DNA of 64,000 bases from Pelomyxa schiedti (Eukaryota; Evosea; Pelobiontida; Pelomyxidae). Both the position numbers and the translations under genes were made by a program. Below the pieces are notes generated by a model, which saw only the letters and a list, made by a program, of their open reading frames with translations, was not told where the DNA came from and did no database searches. The stretch covers positions 1 to 64,000 of the forward strand of contig JAHLWZ010000275.1 of the NCBI GenBank assembly GCA_020536535.1, given 5' to 3'. This document shows positions 45,001-55,911 of this stretch, piece by piece (position 1 is the stretch's first letter; each line of letters starts with the position of its first letter).

Positions 45001-45970
45001 CGAGGTTGTTCTGAATGCTGCCACAAATGCTGCTATAAATAGGGTTTGCTCAGTTACATGAGGTGGTTGCCAACTGTTTGTAAGGATCGCGGAGGAACTG
45101 TGGCAATAATGTCGAATGATACTCTCTCCCTGTGGTTAAGGGAGCATAATCCCAATGGTACGAGCAGTGCTCCACTTAATTCTAACTGTATTGTAGATTT
45201 AGAGTATGGGTCTGCTGTTATAAATTTTATGCTTTCATGTGCGGTACGTTTAAACATGTTACGGCCTTATCTATTCCTAGGTGCTGGATACTGTGTTGCA
45301 ACATACATACTCGGCATTGGTGACCGTCATGCAGATAACGTTATGATAACCAAAAACGGCTTATTTTTTCGTAATTTCCCGGTTTTTTACATGACTTTTT
45401 GTAACTAGTTCCTAGATATTGACTTCGGACATTTTTTGGGCAATGTGGCTTTCTCCTTCATAAAAAAAAAACCTTCACTCACTGTTGCCAGATGAAATCG
45501 AAATTTGGAGTGAAAAGAGAACGTGCTCCCTTTAAATTCACACCACAGTACGCATACATACTTGGTGGTAGGGAAGGAAGCGATTTCCACCAGTTCGAGG
45601 TTTATTTCGCGTTCATTCACATTACACTGACACCCAACCTCACATGTCAGGAACTCTGTGGCAGAGCATACAATATCCTGCGAACGGATACTTCTCTTTT
45701 CATCACATTATTTAGTTTGGTGTGCATTGCACCCCTTAAAAATCAAAATCCTAATTGCTACATCTTTAGATGCTGAGTACCGGCATTCCTGAGCTACAAA
45801 CGGAATCGGATCTGGAGTATTTGAGAAAAGCACTTTGTGTTGGTGATGATAATGTAGCTGCAGCCGAGAGGTTCAAAAAATTGATAACAAAGTCACTAAA
45901 CGCCAAGAGTCAAGTAAAAACTTCTAACCACACAAAGAAAACACTAACGGTACTGCAAATAGACTCTTAA
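39091..45970 (+). CDS. Class I-type phosphatidylinositol 3-kinase catalytic subunit
   Basis: Makes PI(3,4,5)P3-type lipids at the plasma membrane. The ATG at 39091 ([13 protein letters not shown]) begins a 2-kb first exon coding for about 670 Pro/Ser/Thr-rich residues, the first part very GC-rich. A phase-0 intron at 41095 joins it to [19 protein letters not shown]. The following small exons (~41480-43400) should hold the Ras-binding and C2 regions. The PIK helical domain is clear at [20 protein letters not shown] and [18 protein letters not shown] (~43630-43760). Kinase motifs are [32 protein letters not shown] (~44755-44790), [40 protein letters not shown] (catalytic loop, ~45290-45345), and [12 protein letters not shown] (~45411). 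[17 protein letters not shown] forms the activation segment. The stop is TAA at 45968-45970. Dictyostelium class I PI3Ks carry similar long leaders. Confidence 0.9.
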
Positions 45971-46218
45971 TGATATTGCACATGGACTTGCACATAGATA
46001 GAACCATCTACTTAAACTAGTATATGCCTTTGTATAAAAATGTTACTCCTGAGGTTTTTTGTTGTTTCCTGGCAACGAATCTCTGCAGTTCCTTAGATAC
46101 ATTATGTAGTTGTCTCCGTGTATACAGTTGGGATGGACATGAGAGTGTAAAAAAAAAAAGGATTCCTTTGTTTTGCTTTGCTTTGTAAAAAGGCAACAAA
46201 ATCAACAGGAGGATATGG

Positions 46219-49161
46219 TTAGGTCTGAGAGGTCTGGCGAGCCATGCAACTGAAGACTCTACATACAGTAAGAGAATTACTGTACAGGAAGCTAACTACC
46301 TTCTCGTTGGATAGATGCAGCACACAAATAAAGCAGAACGGAACTGACACATCAGCCAATGCTGAAGCCGGCATGTAAGCTTGGAGTCTTTCTATTACAG
46401 CATGGAGGCTTTTGGAGGTGCCAGGGGCCATCTTCAGGCTGTGATGCCTACCTTTACTACTGGGAGCCTAGCACATGTTAATACTGTTACCGGCAGTTAA
46501 AGAACAGTACTGTTGGAGGATCATCACACAGAATGCGCCAGATGCTCTCCTTCAAGGCAACAACGTCGACTTGTTTGTGGTACCGTGCATAGTTCAGTAA
46601 AATATGCTCTGGTAACTTGGGTTTTGGGATCAATTGAAGGCCTTGCTGTTGAGATTTGGGTATTGCACAATCAACAACACCGTCGGGATTGGTTGGAGGC
46701 ATAATATCTGTATCTGGTTTTAATGCAAGAGGCTGTTGTTCCGCTCCAAAATCGGCACAGCCTTCGTCACCTTCATCAAGGCCATTTCCATCCACTGCAG
46801 GAGTGGAAAGTTCGTCATTCTGAATTCTCTTCCGGGCCTTGGCAAGGAAATTAACACTGGTTTGATGTGGGGTCACATACAACTTGAAAATGCCAATCTG
46901 GTTTCGTAAATAGACGAGATAACATGCTTGTGTCATAATGGCAATCAGCAGGAAGAGTTGTGTCTGTCTCCGACAGCTTTCTTAATGCTGCCTCCGAGAG
47001 TGTTGTGCGGGTTTTACCAGGTGGAGCAAATGCTACCTTCATTCTTTTTTAAATGCAAGCCTCGATAAGAAGAAGACTTACAGCAGGGTCAAAATCAGAA
47101 GGATCTGTGAAGTTGAGGAACTGCTGTTTTTTGGTCCGCCTTTTTTTAGCAGTAGGTTCAGATCCTTTTGATCGTGGTTTTGCGGGTCCTTGAATCACAG
47201 ATTATCATAAAAGAAAATTCGAGCAGCTGTTTACGCTTTGCAGATTTAGAAAATTGCCAATGGTCTGGTCCTGCCCAGTTTTGTACACACTTTGGATCAA
47301 AGTAGTGATAGTCACTTACTAATTCCAATGCTTTTATTGAATCAACAGGTGGTGGTGCATTCTGTGCGATGTTAATGCCACTAAGAATTGTGGAATACAC
47401 TCACTACTTCCTCAGCTTCATCACCTTGTGGAGCATGGCTAGGGGCATCAAAGAAGCCTGGCCTCTATTCAATAAATCACTGTGGTGAGTAAATATTGTA
47501 GAAATACATCGTCGTCATCGTCAGGAGGTGGTGGTTCCTCTGGGCTTTGATCGGGAGAATTTGACTTCTCATCTGCTATGTCCTGTCTCCAATTACTTGC
47601 ACCAACAGAAGAAATTAGATGGTACAATATCATCCAGATGTTTTCCAGTGTCGCTTCCAACAGTAAGATCTTTAAACGTCGGACATATATCATTATTCAA
47701 TGATTTTTGGAGGGCTCGTCCAGATGCTGTGTTTGAAAGTTGGAGACAAAAACCTTCCAATACACAGACTTATGAATTCTGGAACAGATATCGGCTCATC
47801 TATAAAAGATAATTCAACACTATCAGCTACAGCATCAGCGGAGTCTAGGATCAATTCTAGGCCGTGTCTACTTGCTATGTGGTTTAATAAAAGACCTCTT
47901 TTTTAAGTAAGTGAAGCGAAACGAGCCTTTTTTACCTTGCTCCACCAAGATTGAAAGCAGCTGATGTCTTACGAAAAAGTGGATCGACTTCAAAAATGGT
48001 CTCAAGTTTCTTAGCATTGAGACTTTCCAAGTTTGTTTCAATTGTTGATGTATAGGCACTCGCCTGAATTATCAAGCACTAGTAAGTTAACTTTGTGATA
48101 CAGCTGAAGAGACCTTTTCTTTTTTCTTTGACCTTGGTTTGGTGGCAGCTTCCTCATTTTGATTGGGTGCATCAACAACATCTTCTGGCCCTTTGTCCTT
48201 GGCAGTAATAGCCTCAGTATCTACAGGTTCTTCTTCCTTATCCCCACCTTCTTCATCCTCACCTTGGTTGTAGGAGTTAGCACCTCTCCAAGTTTAGCAC
48301 TTCCAACCTGGCTGATTTTTTCCTGTTGAAAGACCACCAAGAATTTTGTACGCAGATGTATATGTGCTATCTACACGAGCAGAGTATATTTTTACACCAG
48401 CATCAAGAGTGCAACTTGCCATCTGGGAAGTTGTAAGGATGGACCGAGGTGCAGTGAAGTACCTGAAAGTTATCTTGATCTCGATCAATGACAGCATCCA
48501 TGTAATCAATCAAGTCAAGATTCCAGGCATTTTTTTGATTTACTTTCTGTAAAAAGTTGTTATTTTTCAATAAATTAGCCACAATACACGTGGGCAATAC
48601 ATACATCCTGAGTGACAAGCTTTATACAGTGAGAGTACAGGTCTGCCAGCTGTGCATTGCTTAACGAGCGAGGAGTGTCGGGTGCCCTACAGGGAAATTC
48701 ATTTGGGAAATAGAACATTGGGATTCCATACTGTGGTGGGCCAAGGTGGGACTTTGAGTGCTCACGAGGCGGAGTAACTTATGTTAACTATTACAAAAGA
48801 ACGAACTGGTTTCTTCCACGCCAAAAGGGCCAAAGGAGGAGAAAAGATATAACCCATAAAATCTACCCAAAAAAAGAAAAAACGCACTTGGTAACGGAAT
48901 TATAGAAGAAGAGGGAGTGGTAGTGATGCCCACAGGAGCAGCAACCCCCAACCTCCCACGTGACGACGAAGATGCAGCACCAGGTGCCACAACAACGACA
49001 CCGGAACCACCGCCGCCGCCATTAACACCTACACCACCAGATCCGGTGCCGTGACTACGAGGGGGTGCCGCCGCTGTTGTGGTTAGATCTGACGATGTGG
49101 TTGCCGTGCTATTGCCGACCGCAACGCTCAGACGGCGCCTGCTTGCGCCCGTTGACGCCAT
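46219..49161 (-). CDS. NCAPH: Condensin complex subunit 2 (CAP-H/Brn1/Barren kleisin)
   Basis: Kleisin that bridges the SMC2-SMC4 heads in condensin and is needed for mitotic chromosome compaction. The ATG at 49161 opens MASTGASRRRLSVAVGNSTA in a GC-rich Gly/Ala/Ser exon. The family N-terminus is very clear: APDTPRSLSNAQLADLYSHC, KNAWNLDLIDYMDAVI, and after an intron MASCTLDAGVKIYSARVDST with YKILGGL (~48660-48320). The middle (~48260-47100) is acidic and Lys/Glu-rich, split by many introns. The C-terminal half has TKPDWHF, RKRIQNDELSTP, PKPKLPEHILLNYARYHKQV and KESIWRIL (~47000-46510). A final exon reads LADVSVPFCFICVLHLSNEK, the winged-helix end that binds SMC4. The stop is TAA at 46219-46221, convergent with PI3K. 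Confidence 0.9.
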
Positions 49162-49375
49162 TCCCCTGCGTGCGTCTGATCAGAACTGTTTTTTTTTTTT
49201 TTTGGGGAATGGCTAGCCTCCAGGCAGTCCGGGAAGCTCTTTTACTTGGTTAATACAAGAAGGAAATCATTCCATATTTTAGCTTAGGCACCAGCACCAC
49301 TTTGACAGCTTGGGAACCAACCAAGTTGGGACAGCCCTTGCGGTGAACTCAAGTTTTCTGGCAGAAAACAAACCC

Positions 49376-52069
49376 TCAGCAAGGAGTCCATACTTCGATT
49401 TCAGCTACCATCCACGAGTTGGTTGTGCCAGCAAGGTATTCATTTGGGGGGTTGTGGGGTGGTGCCTCGACGTAGGGTTCGGACAGGGTTGAGTAGCAGT
49501 GTGGTTGCATGTTGCAGTTGTCACATATGTACAAGCTTACACCACCAATGTAGCAGGGTCCGCTTGAGGAGAGACAATAAATGCAGTGAAGGTGGTCCTT
49601 GCACCTTAGGATTCTGCCTGTTGTGGTTCCGCCACGCACTAGGCTGTACACAAATGTGCGTCCTCCACACCCTCCTTTCCAGACACTTTTACTGTCAAAC
49701 TGAAGGTGTGTGTATCCTCCAAATACATCTGTGTGCTTTGAGCCAGGAGGATAAAAAAAAACCCATACAGTTGTCTGTTGTTCTGACAATGGACAGTGTT
49801 GGCGTCATGCAGTCGCACAGTTGGTGGAACTTGGCAGCAGCGAAACCATGGTCTGATCCACGCCACAGCAGCCGCCACTTTCTGTTTGCCATCGTGCGCC
49901 CCATGGCGCCCTCTCCACAAACAACCATATCATGAAGTTTGTTGTCAAGCTCACGTGTCGTGAGTATCTTGCTTCCTGGGAATGCTCTGTAAATAGCGTG
50001 AGACTCTACGTCAATAACGCTGTTATGTTGGTGTGCTTTTGGGAAGGAACACACATTTCAACAACAGAAATGATGAGAGGAGAGCCAACGATGTTGTTGT
50101 TGTTGACTTTGACTGTGAGTGTGTGATCTCCAGTTGGGCACGGAGACATTCTCACTACAAGGTGTCCTGGTCCCTCCTCCACCCTCTCTTCTATGAAAAT
50201 TTCGGTTGCCATTCCATCCTTCCCTGGTCCCTAAAGTAGTAGCTTTGTGGATGGATGGCAAAGAAAAGGAGGAAGAGGACCATGCAAGAACAAGTAAGTG
50301 CCGACTTGCACCCGGAGGGTTTCCCTGTTTTGCCACACAGTTGGATTGCTGCAACAACGATCGGCTCTTTGGAGAGGTATACTGGCCCCATCTCTGCTCT
50401 CTCAATCTTGCTTTGTGTTGCATCAACTGTCATGTATTTTTTGGAATGAGTGATGGGTGCACTATGGTTCTGTGTGTCGGGGATAAAGAACCTGGAGGAA
50501 AAAGCTGCAAGTCCCTTATTACAGTGGAAAGGTGGCTGCAGTCGAGTGATAGTTCATCAAGTTGGGATGCACCTGGAAACACCATGCTCCCACTTGCGAA
50601 TTGTGTTGCCAAGCTGGCTGCATGAATGGCAACAACTCCAAAATTCATAAATCCAAATGGATCTTCTTCGTTCAACCTTTGTGTGGACATCTCGGCACAT
50701 GAAATCTGGAATCTAGTGGGAAAAAAAAGAAGTCTAAGAAAAGTCTCTACCCCACACTTGACTGATGAAAGTCGTAAGTCAACAGATTGAATTTGCGCCT
50801 CAAGTCTGCACTCTTTCATGTTTTGCTTTCTTTCAACAAGCTCGCACAGCTGATTTTCCTTTAGTTCCAGCAACTTGTGCATTTCACTTATCTTGAGGGC
50901 AAGAATAAGAATGGTAACCGGAAACAAAGAACGGGTATGACAAACTGTTTCTTTGATAGAGGCGCATTGGTTTCTTTTTTCCATTTCTGTTTCCCCTTTG
51001 ATTTTTTCAAGCCTCGACCTGAAAGCCTGGGAAAAAATGTGAGTTGCCAATTAGATGGAAAATAGCAGACCATCAATTCATCTACACACTGCAACAGAGA
51101 AACATTTTTAGAACTTAGTTGTGGAACAAGTAATTTCCTCCCTTCATCAAGATCAACGCACTCGTGTTGTATGTGCTATTTGTAAAAAAATATTCAGGTG
51201 AGTTCTCATGTGAATCTTCCAGAAAGATAGCAGAGGAAGAGAGGAGGTACATACAGCACCAATGATGAAACACTTGTCACAGATGAGTTCATTGCACTGT
51301 TTGCAAAATAGGCCCCGCTTTTCTTTCCTGTGAATGCGGCAGTATTTTGGTGAATATTGCTTTCCAGGAACCACGGGGCTGATCCCCAAGCCAACAACCA
51401 CATGTCCCTTGAGCGCTGGAATTTCGTGCATTTGTTTTGAGTGTTTCGCACAGAGCTTGATTGAGGTGTATAAGTTCGAAAGAAGAAACTCAATATCACC
51501 AGAGATGACAGACGCACCATTCCACAAGTTTCACACTTGAATGATGAGGATTTCTCCCGACACAAACTACACAGGTTCACAGTGTTGGAACTCGTTGTGT
51601 GTTCTTCCAATAGGTTTGCACCACGAATAACGGATCTCAGGTCCACGTTCACAGCCAGTGAAGCAGACGTGAGTGCCGTTCCGCATCCAAATCCACATTC
51701 TATCTCCTTTGCTTGCTTTAGTGATAAATGGTTCCGTGGAGAAGAGAAAGGTGACAGGCCTAAAACAAGCACAACGACGCATTCCCATCCCAAACATACC
51801 GACAGAGAAGGGTCAGCAGAGAACTTTCTCTGAGCACAAGCGAGACACACACTGTGGAAGCACACAGGGAACGTGACGGGTTCAACAAGAACACCTCCGC
51901 AAATGTGACACCCAAACGCCTTAGTCCATCAACTCACAAGTTAGACGCCCATAACACAACGCATTTTTTTTTTTGTAGAAGAAGAAGAGCCACAGACGGT
52001 GCAAGTGTTAGCCCTGGCAACAGTGCCCGTAGTCGTGGTACCCGCCAAGTTGGGATATGAAGCTGCCAT
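49376..52069 (-). CDS. RING / B-box / coiled-coil / filamin / TLDc protein
   Basis: TRIM-like protein, possibly a ubiquitin ligase, with an unusual C-terminus. The ATG at 52069 opens MAASYPNLAGTTTTG. Domains in order: RING (CHICGGVLVEPVTFPVCFHS with CLAC, ~51915-51840); B-box-like Cys pairs (NLCSLCREKSSSFKCETCG, ~51580-51520); B-box 2 (YCRIHRKEKRGLFCKQCNEL with CDKC, ~51340-51260); a coiled coil (~51130-50760); a filamin/ABP280 repeat (CPTGDHTLTVKVNNNNIVGS plus PLIISV, ~50160-50060); and TLDc. The TLDc part reads RGSDHGFAAAKFHQLCD with PTLSIVRT, DVFGGYTHLQFDSKSVW, TFVYSLVRGG, GPCYIGGVSLYICDNC, YLAGTTNSWMVAEIEVW. The stop is TGA at 49376-49378. Each domain is recognisable; the combination is uncommon. 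TLDc domains are linked to V-ATPase and oxidative-stress roles, which is only a hint. Confidence 0.82.
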
Positions 52070-52143
52070 TTTTTCGCGAGTTTCGTTGCGTCGGCACTCA
52101 CACAGGGGGCCAAAAAAAAGGGAAAAAAAAACCGATTCGGAAG
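52070..52143. promoter_or_regulatory. 74-bp divergent promoter region
   Basis: The region between the RING-TLDc gene start and the methyltransferase start. It contains an A-rich run on the plus strand (about 52114-52132) and no obvious TATA box. Confidence 0.4.
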
Positions 52144-53051
52144 ATGGACCCGCACGTGCGGTGTGTCGAATCGTTTGGGATGGATGTGGAGATTGAGCAG
52201 GACTTTAGCGGGGAACTAGGGGCTACGGTGTGGGATGCCGCCTTGGTTTTGTGCAAGTACTTTGAGTGCACGTCGGAATTTCCTCCTGGTATATTGCTCG
52301 GAAAGTTGTAATATCCCCCCCCCCCCCTCGTTGTGCCTTGTGGTGCGGCGCAGGTGAAGTAGACCCTATAAATATATCATAACCCTTTATTTTATTTTTA
52401 TAACTCTCAATAGGTTTCTTCCAGAGGAAAAGAGTTTTAGAACTGGGAGCTGGTACTGGCCTTGTGGGAATCATTCTTGCCCGTCTGGGTACTTTCTTTT
52501 CAATTTGGTTCTTGTTTTTGACTCGTGCAGGCGCTGTGGTTACAATAACGGATATGCCTCATATGTTACCTTTAATTCAACGAAATGTGGCAAGAAATAG
52601 AGCACCGAGAGTCACTGTCTCGCCTCTAACCTGGTTTGCGGAGATATGTGACTTCAAAACATATAAACCGACACAGGGGGGAAGATAATCACGCTATGGC
52701 TGGACAGTTTGACATTGTAGTTGCATCTGACGTAATCAGTACCTCATGTTACGACTATCAAGTAATCAATCTAGAATCACCCCGAACCTGGTACCGACAC
52801 TCAAGTAGGCTCTTATAAAAACCCTTCGCGATATTTGCACTCCAGATACGCGCATCATTCTGAGCAACGAGAGGAGGAACGTTAAAGATGTAAACTTCTT
52901 CAAAGAGATTGTCGAGGATTTCAGTTTCCACAAGGTAACTCTCCCTTTACTTTCCTATCAAAATAACCCTAACTTCTCCATTCAGGTTCCCAATGAAGAA
53001 CTCGATCCCGTGTGGTGTGCAGTAACTTACACCAGTTCCAAGTCCAACTAA
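52144..53051 (+). CDS. METTL21/EFM-type protein lysine methyltransferase
   Basis: SAM-dependent seven-beta-strand methyltransferase; relatives methylate chaperones, p97 or elongation factors. The ATG at 52144 opens MDPHVRCVESFGMDVEIEQD. GELGATVWDAALVLCKYF is the family start. A phase-1 intron beginning GTATATTG leads to FFQRKRVLELGAGTGLVGII (motif I, ~52414-52480). After a second intron come GAVVTITDMPHMLPLIQRNV (motif II, acidic residue for SAM) and PRVTVSPLTW. FDIVVASDVIST (~52709-52744) replaces the usual DxVY motif. The last part is ILSNERRNVKDVNFFKEIVE and DPVWCAVTYTS. The stop is TAA at 53049-53051. The length of about 230 residues is typical. The substrate cannot be told from sequence alone. 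Confidence 0.87.
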
Positions 53052-53386
53052 CTTCCTATCTGGCTGTTTAGGAACGCCCCCGAGATTGGGGTCTTCAACA
53101 TCTACCGACGGGTCGTCACCACCCAACAACCACCAACAGAAACAACCACACCTTCGTCGTCCTCATAATTGAAGACCTTACCTTTAACAAAGAAGCTCTC
53201 CTGGAGAAACCAAATGAACATAGACAAAGCTAATTCGTGAAACGAGTAAAAATAAGTTATTGTTGAACAAATAAGCCAAAGAGTTTCTGTTTTATTCCCC
53301 AGTGAGAGGAGGAATGCACTTTGATTACACTTCATTTAGGTTATAGTGGGCAAGGCAACGACAAAAAAAAAAAGGTTTGTGGTGTA

Positions 53387-55271
53387 CTAGGCACTCACAC
53401 TGCTGGATGTTGAGTTGGTGTCAGTAGGGAAACCACACCAGGCCCCAAACCACTTCTCAATGCAGTCTATGTACTGACAGACATCACAGGAAATGTCGAT
53501 TTCCAGGTAAATGATGGTGAACCCAACCGCCAACAGTCCAAGCATGATTGGCGTCACAATAATGATGGTGAGGATTCGACTCTGGAAAAAGTTGATAAAG
53601 GGACCGTCAAGCATAATGAAGGTAGGAAGAAGGCCAATTACCATTTTTGGGCACTTGCTTGTAGATGGTACAATTGATGGCAAGAACACGAGTGCACTTA
53701 CAATACCCATAACAAAGCCCCCGATATGGCAAAAATTGTCTATCCCTGAAGATGTGAATTAGTGATTAAAAGTAGCAAGTGGACTCAAACCAGGAAGAAT
53801 CCCCAGAACCAGTGAAAACAAACTGGAAATCACCTTCGGGAAGATTAGTTTACAACCGAAGTTGAAACGCCGCACCAAACAAATAAAATTCTTCAGTGGT
53901 CCCTCCACAAGCTTCCAGTTTTGAATAAGGTCCACAAAAAGAACGCCATTCAAGCCAAAAATAGCACCAGAGGCTCCAGCCTTGGGCAACGTGAGGAGAA
54001 AAGAGAATATTAAAGATTCCATACTTGGGTTTGTGTTGGAAGGAAAATAGTAGAAACGATATTCCCCATGATACCACTTAATATATATATAGGGGCCACT
54101 CTAGAAGCACCGTAGGTCCTCTCCAGGGCTAAGCCTAGCCTGATCTGTTTTCCTGAGTCTAAGAGGAAAAAGAGGAAAGAAAGGACCTGTGTGAACATAT
54201 TCATTGCAATGTGGATGATAGATACATGAAGATAAATCGGGGTGATAAAGCGCCACCATTCACCCCATAGAATAAGTTTTGCAGATTTACCACCACAGTC
54301 AATAAGCTAGAAGTACGCTTAGTTTGAATGGCGAGTAATGATCTTAGATAAAGACAAATACCCCCGCCACAGTGACACTTCCCCAAAGCCAAGGATTCTT
54401 CCAACTCCATGCAGCAGATCCAGTCACCAATTCCCAAACATACAAAATTAGCATCACTGCAGTGGTGAGAAGGGTGAAGAAGGGCTTGTGCTGGGGCGGA
54501 ATGATCAGAGTGTAGTTTCGCATATCGTCATCTAACTCTTCATCATCATCCTTTTTGTGGTGGTGGTGGTGATGATGGTGCTTTTTCCCATCGGAACTTG
54601 GAGCCGGCTCCCCAGATGACTTGTGTCCATGTCCTGACTGGGCACCTGACTTCTTGGGAGGCGGGCGAATGGTGTGACGCTTATTATGTACATCGTTCTG
54701 AGGGTGCCTGCCCCTTCCCCTGCCTTTTCCTCTATTTTTAAATTCGCTTATTGGAGTTACAGTTGGCTCAGGTTGCACAGCACGCAAGTTATCCATTTTG
54801 ATGGCACCTGGAAAGAATGAGAAGGTAACATCCACGAATTGTCACGTTTGCCTGCAAATGGGGGAAGTGTATCGTCGTCCTCATCAGCCCCTGGTGGATG
54901 CCAATCTCCTAATCCAATTACCGGATCTTTGTCTTTGCCCTTATCGGATTCTGTTTAACATTTGGTTCCTCAAGCAAACAGATTGAACAATACCAGCCTT
55001 GGGCACCGACGCAGCCAGAGAATCCCAATCAGGAAATGCCGTTTCCTCATCAGGTGGAGGAGGAGGAAACAATCCAGCCATACCAGAGGGAGCAGCTCCA
55101 ATATCCACTATATTTCCATAAGCATCAACTGCCCACTACATGAAAAGAAATAAGTAATAAGTAAAGGTAAGGCCTGAAGCTATTTACAGGAGATGCTTGT
55201 GTGCCGCTTGTGGCGTTCGAAATTCCAAAGTATTTATCAATGCCACGCAAGGTCTTCTTGGCGATGTCCAT
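53387..55271 (-). CDS. Rhomboid intramembrane serine protease
   Basis: Cuts membrane proteins within the bilayer. The ATG at 55271 opens MDIAKKTLRGIDKYFGISNA. Two more exons (WAVDAYGNIVDIGAAPSGMA; DPVIGLGDWHPPGADEDDD) build a long cytosolic leader rich in Pro, basic residues and a run of eight His (~54570). TM1 is LTTAVMLILYVWELVTG (~54465-54415). Next come GEWWRFITPIYLHVSIIHIA with the HxxxN motif, and ERTYGASRVAPIYILSGIMG. The catalytic Ser is in AGASGAIFGLNG (GxSG, ~53980-53945) and the catalytic His in NFCHIGGFVMG (~53735-53705). Further membrane spans follow. The stop read is TAG at 53387-53389, but it directly follows a possible donor (GTGAGT), so a further exon is conceivable. Both catalytic residues are present, so this is not an inactive iRhom. 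Confidence 0.87.
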
Positions 55272-55911
55272 GGGGACAAAATTGGCGTTTTGTGTCGAGT
55301 GTGGTGTTTTGTTTGTACTTGCGGTTTGCTTTTGTGTTATGTGTTGTTTTGTTGGCTTTTATACAGTGGTGTGTCTGGATAACTTGTGACAAAATGGATT
55401 GTTCTAGATCTTGGTACTGCTTGTTGATGAAGATGATGCCGCACGCGTTTACGTGTTTGAGGGGGGAAAAAAAAAGGTGGTTTTACGAATAAAAAGGTGT
55501 CACAGTATCGTAGGCACTGTGAGTCGTTGGTGTGTTGTGTTACGGTGATGCGGTTAACGACACGACGTCGAAAAGGAGATTCGATATTTTTTGTTGTTTT
55601 TGATTTTGTGTTTTGCTTTGCGTTTTTCCCTTTTGATCCGCTAATTTGGGGAAGACGCAAAAACCAAGGCAGCCACCATAAAACAGTGAAAAAAAGGGGC
55701 GGGGGATCCAGATCGCGACGTTTTTTTCTCTCAGTTTAGGCTCCTTCACCGAAACTGTGTGGTAGATCGATCGGCGTTATGCACTCGGCAACAGCGACGA
55801 AAAATTGACAGTCCAAAGGGGGGGAAAAGATTATTAGATAGAACGAAAAGGCAACACACAACTGAAGGTTTGGTGGTTTTGAATTTGTGGTGGTTGTCTA
55901 GTGAAGGTAAT
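55272..55911. promoter_or_regulatory. Intergenic: rhomboid promoter and acyltransferase 3' region
   Basis: About 640 bp, T- and G-rich on the plus strand. It contains open frames on both strands (55337-55660 minus, 55497-55739 plus), none family-like. No repeat or RNA gene is recognised. Confidence 0.4.
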
